Assembly: GCF_900240245.1 (NCBI RefSeq)
Contig: NZ_OESQ01000001.1
Coordinates: 2,956,452 to 3,002,784 of the forward strand
Origin: Lachnoclostridium edouardi
Lineage (GTDB): Bacteria; Bacillota; Clostridia; Lachnospirales; Lachnospiraceae
DNA length: 46,333 bases
Direction of reading: 5' to 3'
Shown in pieces: positions 42,241-46,333 of this stretch. Below the pieces are notes generated by a model. That model worked only from the letters and a program-made list of their open reading frames with translations, ran no database searches and was not told the DNA's origin. Within the stretch, counting starts at the first letter, position 1. The number at the start of each line of letters is the position of its first letter. The position numbers and the translations under genes are program-made.

Positions 42241-44199
42241 GTGGCAGGAGAGCAGAAGCAGACTGTTGCACAGGAACAGGATTTAAACCATTTATTAAAA
42301 GTGCGCAGGGAGAAGCTGGCTGAGTTGCAGGCAGCTGGAAAGGACCCTTTTCAGATTACTAAATATGATGTAACAGCGCACAGTGCGGATATAAGGGAGC
42401 AGTACAGCCAGTGGGAAGGAAAGGAAGTTTCCATTGCAGGACGTATGATGTCCAAGCGTGTGATGGGAAAGGCCTCCTTCTGCAACATTCAGGATTTAAA
42501 GGGAAATATCCAGTCATATGTTGCCAGAGACAGTATTGGCGAAGAAGAATACAAAGAATTTAAGAAAATGGATATTGGCGATATTGTAGGATTAAAGGGA
42601 ACTGTATTTACTACAAAAACAGGCGAAATCTCTATCCATGCCACATCTGTAGTTCTGCTGTCAAAAAGTCTTCAGATTCTGCCGGAGAAGTTCCACGGAC
42701 TGACTAACACAGATATTCGTTACCGCCAAAGATATGTGGATTTGATTATGAATGCAGATGTAAAGGAAACCTTTATTAAGCGTTCTAAAATTATTTCCAG
42801 CATCAGAAGCTATCTGGGCAGCCAGGGATTTATGGAGGTGGAAACACCTATGCTGGTTGCTAATGCAGGAGGCGCTGCGGCAAGACCATTTGAAACTCAT
42901 TTTAATGCTTTAGATGAAGACTTAAAAATGAGAATTTCTTTGGAGCTGTACTTAAAGAGGCTGATAGTAGGAGGCCTGGAAAAGGTTTACGAAATCGGCC
43001 GTGTGTTCAGAAACGAAGGACTGGACACAAGACATAACCCGGAATTTACTCTTATGGAGTTATATCAGGCTTACACTGACTACAACGGTATGATGGACTT
43101 AACAGAAAATCTGTACCGCCATGTGGCCAAAGAGGTGTTAGGCACTACAAAGATTGTTTATAACGGCATTGAAATGGATTTAGGCAAGCCATTTGAGCGC
43201 ATCACCATGGTAGATGCAGTAAAGAAATATGCAGGCGTTGATTTTAACCAGATAAAGACAGAGGAAGAGGCCAAGGCCCTGGCAAAGGAAAAGGGAATTC
43301 AGTTTGAGGACAGACATAAAAAGGGCGACATTCTTAACTTATTCTTTGAAGAATATGCAGAAGAGCATCTGCTTCAACCTACTTTTGTTATGGATCACCC
43401 TGTGGAGATTTCTCCTCTTACAAAGAAAAAACCAGAGAACCCAGAATACACAGAGCGTTTTGAGTTCTTTATGAACGGCTGGGAGATGGCCAACGCATAC
43501 TCTGAGTTAAACGATCCTATTGACCAGAGAGAGCGTTTTGCAGCTCAGGAGGAGCTTTTAGCTCAGGGAGATGAGGAAGCCAACCACACAGATGAAGACT
43601 TCTTAAATGCCCTGGAGATTGGTATGCCACCTACAGGCGGTATTGGATTTGGCATTGACAGAATGGTTATGCTGCTGACAGACTCCGCTGCCATTAGAGA
43701 TGTTTTGCTGTTCCCGACAATGAAGTCCTTAGACAAAAAAGAGACATCAAAAGTCTCCGAAGATGTGGCTGCTCCGGTAAGCGAGGAGACAGCAGAAGGC
43801 GCACCGATCACCACCGTGCTTCCGGATCTTTCCAAGATCAAGATCGAGCCGCTGTTTGAGGATATGGTGGATTTTGAGACTTTTGCAAAGTCCGATTTCC
43901 GTGTAGTGAAGATCGAAGCCTGCGAGGCAGTGCCGAAGTCTAAGAAGCTTTTGAAGTTCACATTAAATGACGGAACCGACCGGAAACGCACCATTTTAAG
44001 CGGTATTCACGAGTATTACGAGCCGGAGGAATTGGTTGGCAAGACCTGCGTAGCGATCACCAATCTGCCGCCTAGAAAGATGATGGGCATTGATTCTGAG
44101 GGAATGCTGATTTCTGCTGTGTATGAAAATGACGGCAGAGAAGGCTTAAATCTGCTGATGCTGGATAGTGGGATTCCGGCGGGAGCGAAGCTGTATTAA
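42241..44199 (+). CDS. lysS: Lysyl-tRNA synthetase with appended tRNA-binding domain
   Basis: A 652-residue protein. Residues 1-500 are class II LysRS: an OB-fold anticodon domain ([20 protein letters not shown]), motif 2 ([20 protein letters not shown]), motif 3 ([15 protein letters not shown]) and the usual end [12 protein letters not shown]. About 40 linker residues follow, then an EMAP/Trbp111-type tRNA-binding OB fold at about 542-652 ([60 protein letters not shown]). From codon 490 the DNA is repeated exactly at 45734 and is more GC-rich: I counted 33 G+C in 43801-43860 against 23 in 43381-43440. AAGGAG supports the GTG at 42241. The tail appears to be supplied by an integrated element. 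Confidence 0.93.
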   Translation: MAGEQKQTVAQEQDLNHLLKVRREKLAELQAAGKDPFQITKYDVTAHSADIREQYSQWEGKEVSIAGRMMSKRVMGKASFCNIQDLKGNIQSYVARDSIGEEEYKEFKKMDIGDIVGLKGTVFTTKTGEISIHATSVVLLSKSLQILPEKFHGLTNTDIRYRQRYVDLIMNADVKETFIKRSKIISSIRSYLGSQGFMEVETPMLVANAGGAAARPFETHFNALDEDLKMRISLELYLKRLIVGGLEKVYEIGRVFRNEGLDTRHNPEFTLMELYQAYTDYNGMMDLTENLYRHVAKEVLGTTKIVYNGIEMDLGKPFERITMVDAVKKYAGVDFNQIKTEEEAKALAKEKGIQFEDRHKKGDILNLFFEEYAEEHLLQPTFVMDHPVEISPLTKKKPENPEYTERFEFFMNGWEMANAYSELNDPIDQRERFAAQEELLAQGDEEANHTDEDFLNALEIGMPPTGGIGFGIDRMVMLLTDSAAIRDVLLFPTMKSLDKKETSKVSEDVAAPVSEETAEGAPITTVLPDLSKIKIEPLFEDMVDFETFAKSDFRVVKIEACEAVPKSKKLLKFTLNDGTDRKRTILSGIHEYYEPEELVGKTCVAITNLPPRKMMGIDSEGMLISAVYENDGREGLNLLMLDSGIPAGAKLY

Positions 44200-44307
44200 G
44201 ATACAGAAAAAGTAATGGAAAATTAAAGTAAGCAGTTGGGCGTAAACGTTGGTTTTACGCCCAATTTACGCCCCAATAATGAAAAAATATAAAACAGGCA
44301 TCTGATG
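43709..44307 (+). repeat. 599-bp direct repeat, left copy (lysS tail plus element end)
   Basis: Begins within codon 490 of lysS (TGTTCCCGACAATGAAG) and ends 108 bases after the stop. I found no difference from 45734-46332. It includes the whole tRNA-binding tail, the stop codon and a dyad with TACGCCC motifs. Confidence 0.9.
44236..44264. repeat. 11-bp inverted repeat at the element's left end
   Basis: TTGGGCGTAAA and TTTACGCCCAA are perfect arms around 7 bases. Overlapping them, TACGCCCAATTTACGCCC (44256-44273) recurs as TACGCCCGATTTACGCCC at 45604-45621. Such repeats near both element ends fit integrase arm-binding sites; a terminator role for the hairpin is also possible. Confidence 0.55.
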
Positions 44308-44334
44308 AAGCAATTTGTCAGGTGTCTGTTTTTA
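44293..44334 (+). terminator. Imperfect hairpin terminator after lysS
   Basis: AACAGGCATCTGATGA pairs imperfectly with TTTGTCAGGTGTCTGTT, followed by TTTATTA. The left arm is the last part of the 599-bp repeat, so the two repeat copies may differ in whether the terminator is complete. Confidence 0.55.
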
Positions 44335-44347
44335 TTACCAAGTATGG

Positions 44348-44374
44348 AAAAAACGCGCCAGTGACGCGTTTTTT
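44348..44374. terminator. Perfect A/T-flanked hairpin
   Basis: AAAAAACGCG (44348-44357) pairs perfectly with CGCGTTTTTT (44365-44374). It works in both directions and separates lysS from the minus-strand repressor fragment. Confidence 0.75.
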
Positions 44375-44418
44375 GCTGTACTGGTATGAATGGGAAAGGG
44401 GAAGAGCCATATAAAAAT

Positions 44419-44694
44419 CTACGATAAAGGGAAATATTCAGGAATGATACAAAATTGTGTGTTTAAGGTTTTGATAAAAGCTATGAGAGCATTTTTCTGT
44501 TCTTCAGTCAGTTGATAGAGCGAAGACAGCAGCGGGTCGCCAAATAGTCTGGCAGTGCTTTCTTCGTCAAAAAAATCCCGCAGAGAAATTTCCAGGGCTT
44601 CACAGATATAGGAAAGGACTTCTACAGTAGGATTTTTCTTTCCTAGTTCAATGTCCCGCAGGTAACTCTGTGAAATGCTAGCTAAGGTGGCTAA
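44419..44694 (-). pseudogene. XRE-family repressor, N-terminus lost
   Basis: The minus frame reads KLATLASISQSYLRDIELGK, KNPTVEVLSYICEALEISLR and DFFDEE, the second half of an XRE helix-turn-helix plus a short C-terminal helix (LYQLTEEQKNALIAFIKTLN). Residues that would precede this (MAQNVLYHFHINASLAES) are simply the antisense of the integrase fragment, not the true N-terminus. The boundary is near 44695. Element repressors of this type control excision or conjugation genes; this one lacks its start and first helix and should be inactive unless the antisense extension is tolerated. Confidence 0.75.
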
Positions 44695-44874
44695 TTTGCG
44701 ACAAGACTCTGCGAGGCTGGCATTAATATGAAAGTGATACAGGACGTTCTGGGCCATGCGGATATTGGGACAACGATGAACATCTATGCAGACGCTACAA
44801 AGGATATGAAGATAAGAGAAATTGGTATTTTTGATGAATATCTGGCGAAGCAGAAGACTGACAGCAAAATATGA
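44695..44874 (+). pseudogene. C-terminal fragment of a tyrosine recombinase (integrase)
   Basis: The 59-codon frame FATRLCEAGINMKVIQDVLG, HADIGTTMNIYADATKDMKI ends at TGA 44874. It matches the last part of phage/Tn916-type integrases, including the LGHADIGTTMNIY box with the conserved His and the catalytic Tyr. The preceding RH.F motif and the whole N-terminal part are gone. The cut coincides with the XRE truncation, so one deletion removed the core between them. It shows what kind of enzyme inserted the element. Confidence 0.85.
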
Positions 44875-44960
44875 CGAAAGATATTTCTGTACAAAGCTTG
44901 GAAAAGTAGTTATAATGAAAATAACCAGAGATAGGATTATAGAGTAAGAGGTGATAGAAT

Positions 44961-45200
44961 ATGACGGCGCTTAGAAAAGACGCGATGGATTTGCTGGAAC
45001 GGATGCCGGAGGATAAACTTTATTTTATTATTCAGATCATGGAAGGTGTAAACGGCCTTTATGGTGGGGAATCAGAGCGTGTTAGAGAGCAGGCGTTTGA
45101 GCAGTTGGAAAAACTCAGGCGGAAAACCCCGCAGATTGATTATGAAAGGGAACTAGAAACGTATAGAGAGGAAAAATATGGGACTGCGAATATTAGTTGA
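44961..45200 (+). CDS. Antitoxin of a PIN-type toxin-antitoxin pair
   Basis: A 79-residue acidic/basic helical protein: MTALRKDAMDLLERMPEDKL, YFIIQIMEGVNGLYG, then a charged tail (FEQLEKLRRKTPQIDYEREL) suited to wrapping a toxin. No classical DNA-binding fold is evident by eye; the N-terminus resembles short antitoxins found before PIN genes in Clostridia. AGAGGTGATAGAAT precedes the ATG. It overlaps the toxin by 23 bases, indicating coupled translation. It is encoded inside the lysS-end element remnant. Confidence 0.75.
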   Translation: MTALRKDAMDLLERMPEDKLYFIIQIMEGVNGLYGGESERVREQAFEQLEKLRRKTPQIDYERELETYREEKYGTANIS

Positions 45201-45594
45201 TACAAATGTTCTACTGGATTATCTGTTGTGCCGCAGCCCTTACGACCAGGCGGCAAAGCAGATTGTGGTTGCCTGTAAGCAGAGACAGGTATCCGGGTGC
45301 ATTGCAGCACATTCCATTTCAAATATGTTCTTTATTCTGAGAAAGGAGTTCAGTGTACACGAAAGGCGTACACTGTTGTGGAGCATATGCGAATTATTTG
45401 AAGTCCAGGGAATTGATAAGGAAAAAATCCTGAATGCCTTGTCTGATGAAACATTTTCGGATTTTGAGGACTGTCTTCAAAAGGAATGTGCTGTTGCTTT
45501 TCAGGCGGATTATATCGTTACAAGAAACTGCGACGACTTTAAAAGCAGCAGAATACCCTGTATAGAGCCGCTTGCGTTCTGTAAAATGCTTTGA
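45178..45594 (+). CDS. PIN-domain (VapC-like) ribonuclease toxin
   Basis: A 138-residue PIN protein. RILVDTNVLLDYLLCRSPYD carries the first active-site Asp, FSDFEDCLQKECAVAFQADY the middle acidic residues and IVTRNCDDFKSSRIPCIEPL the last Asp. The HSISNMFFILRK stretch is typical of the subfamily. It is expected to cleave RNA and to be held by the overlapping antitoxin. All acidic positions are present, unlike the broken PIN toxin at 1579-1899. Addiction by this pair could explain why this part of the element persists after deletion of its core (inference). Confidence 0.85.
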   Translation: MGLRILVDTNVLLDYLLCRSPYDQAAKQIVVACKQRQVSGCIAAHSISNMFFILRKEFSVHERRTLLWSICELFEVQGIDKEKILNALSDETFSDFEDCLQKECAVAFQADYIVTRNCDDFKSSRIPCIEPLAFCKML

Positions 45595-45603
45595 TGATAG
45601 GAA

Positions 45604-45621
45604 TACGCCCGATTTACGCCC
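45604..45621. repeat. TACGCCC repeat near the element's right end
   Basis: TACGCCCGATTTACGCCC differs from 44256-44273 at a single position. Its presence at the opposite end of the remnant, about 110 bases before the second lysS-tail copy, fits a recombinase-binding arm site. Confidence 0.5.
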
Positions 45622-45733
45622 AAAGGAAGTTAAATAGTGAATAGGTGTGAAAGAAGATGGATCGTGGAGTACTGTCAGGCGTACAGTCAGTAAGGCACAA
45701 AGGGCGGTAATAAGGCGTATTTTGTGCCAAGGT

Positions 45734-46224
45734 TGTTCCCGACAATGAAGTCCTTAGACAAAAAAGAGACATCAAAAGTCTCCGAAGATGTGGCTGCTCC
45801 GGTAAGCGAGGAGACAGCAGAAGGCGCACCGATCACCACCGTGCTTCCGGATCTTTCCAAGATCAAGATCGAGCCGCTGTTTGAGGATATGGTGGATTTT
45901 GAGACTTTTGCAAAGTCCGATTTCCGTGTAGTGAAGATCGAAGCCTGCGAGGCAGTGCCGAAGTCTAAGAAGCTTTTGAAGTTCACATTAAATGACGGAA
46001 CCGACCGGAAACGCACCATTTTAAGCGGTATTCACGAGTATTACGAGCCGGAGGAATTGGTTGGCAAGACCTGCGTAGCGATCACCAATCTGCCGCCTAG
46101 AAAGATGATGGGCATTGATTCTGAGGGAATGCTGATTTCTGCTGTGTATGAAAATGACGGCAGAGAAGGCTTAAATCTGCTGATGCTGGATAGTGGGATT
46201 CCGGCGGGAGCGAAGCTGTATTAA
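45734..46224 (+). pseudogene. lysS: Displaced lysS C-terminal tail (tRNA-binding domain), no gene body
   Basis: Encodes [16 protein letters not shown] onward, identical to residues 491-652 of lysS, including the whole tRNA-binding OB fold, and stops at 46224. It lacks the synthetase body. A GTG at 45724 could start a 166-residue protein (MPRLFPTMK), but only a weak AAGGCG lies upstream. It is probably a silent tail left by, or carried by, a second element; a free Trbp111-like protein is a less likely alternative. Confidence 0.75.
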
Positions 46225-46332
46225 GATACAGAAAAAGTAATGGAAAATTAAAGTAAGCAGTTGGGCGTAAACGTTGGTTTTACGCCCAATTTACGCCCCA
46301 ATAATGAAAAAATATAAAACAGGCATCTGATG
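45734..46332 (+). repeat. 599-bp direct repeat, right copy
   Basis: Matches 43709-44307 throughout, at an offset of 2,025 bases. The left boundary is abrupt (AAGGT before TGTTCCC); the right boundary is reached one base before the window ends, where C replaces A. Confidence 0.9.
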
Positions 46333-46333
46333 C

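Noticed and set aside
44695..44757. Taking the XRE repressor as complete from an ATG at 44757
   Set aside because: Its first 18 or so residues are the complement of the integrase FATRLCEAGINMK segment, so the true N-terminus is missing.
45724..46224. A stand-alone tRNA-binding (Trbp111/CsaA-like) protein gene
   Set aside because: Its sequence is exactly the lysS tail, the start is a weakly supported GTG, and the repeat begins mid-codon of lysS; a displaced tail explains it better.

Overview
The window looks like chromosome of a low-GC Gram-positive anaerobe of the Clostridia, most consistent with Lachnospiraceae. Support comes from the hprK-murB-rapZ-whiA-Crh-like cluster, the uvrC/dnaE/pfkA/dus/greA/lysS backbone, a Spo0A-type DNA-binding domain with matching 0A boxes, DUF4491 and DUF1846 proteins, and strong AGGAGG ribosome sites. 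No rRNA, tRNA or CRISPR array was recognised by eye.

Layout. (1) 1-7.2 kb is a decayed accessory region. It holds a GC-rich partial gene at the left edge, a truncated ABC-2 permease, an AbrB antitoxin whose PIN toxin has lost its N-terminus, and a tandemly duplicated zinc-ribbon/TPM-domain module degraded by nonsense mutations, frameshifts and a deletion fusion. It ends with an intact gene made of a lone Spo0A DNA-binding domain plus a coiled coil, preceded by two 0A boxes. (2) 7.2-8.7 kb is a complete IS256-family insertion with an 8-bp target duplication. (3) 8.7-10.7 kb has DUF4491, a small BFD-like iron-sulfur protein and a frameshifted acetate kinase. (4) 10.7-20 kb is a duplicated TRAP-transporter catabolic cluster. 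Copy 2 is pdxA-like/dctM/dctP/cyclase/dctQ. Copy 1 is the same except that almost all of the pdxA-like gene is deleted. Both copies carry a sigma-54 type -24/-12 promoter. (5) 20-25 kb is a co-directional run of AEC transporter, small unknown protein, DUF362 protein, cysteine-desulfidase-family protein and M20 amidohydrolase, ending at a terminator shared with the convergent DUF1846 gene. (6) 26.7-44.2 kb is housekeeping: DNA alkylation repair, GH-like lipoprotein, DUF1653, uvrC, hprK, murB, rapZ, whiA, a Crh-like HPr with Glu15, dnaE, pfkA, DUF6145, dus, greA, lysS. (7) 43.7-46.3 kb is a mobile-element remnant inserted at the 3' end of lysS.

The most interesting structure is at lysS. The catalytic body ends at the usual FPTM-type terminus. 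From that codon onward the gene continues into a compositionally different 160-residue tail carrying a tRNA-binding OB-fold domain. The same 599 bp (tail, stop codon and 108 bp of downstream DNA with an integrase-arm-like dyad) recurs 2,025 bp later. Between the copies lie a 3' integrase fragment fused to a beheaded XRE repressor, and an intact PIN-type toxin-antitoxin pair. The simplest reading is that related elements integrate inside the lysS 3' end, each supplying its own replacement C-terminus with a tRNA-binding domain, and that two of them stacked here, the first since reduced by deletion.

A second system-level signal is control by specialised regulators. There are sigma-54 promoters on both TRAP copies, an orphan Spo0A effector domain next to 0A boxes, HPr kinase in the same cluster as a Glu15 Crh-like protein, and a perfect palindrome just downstream of the consensus promoter before greA.
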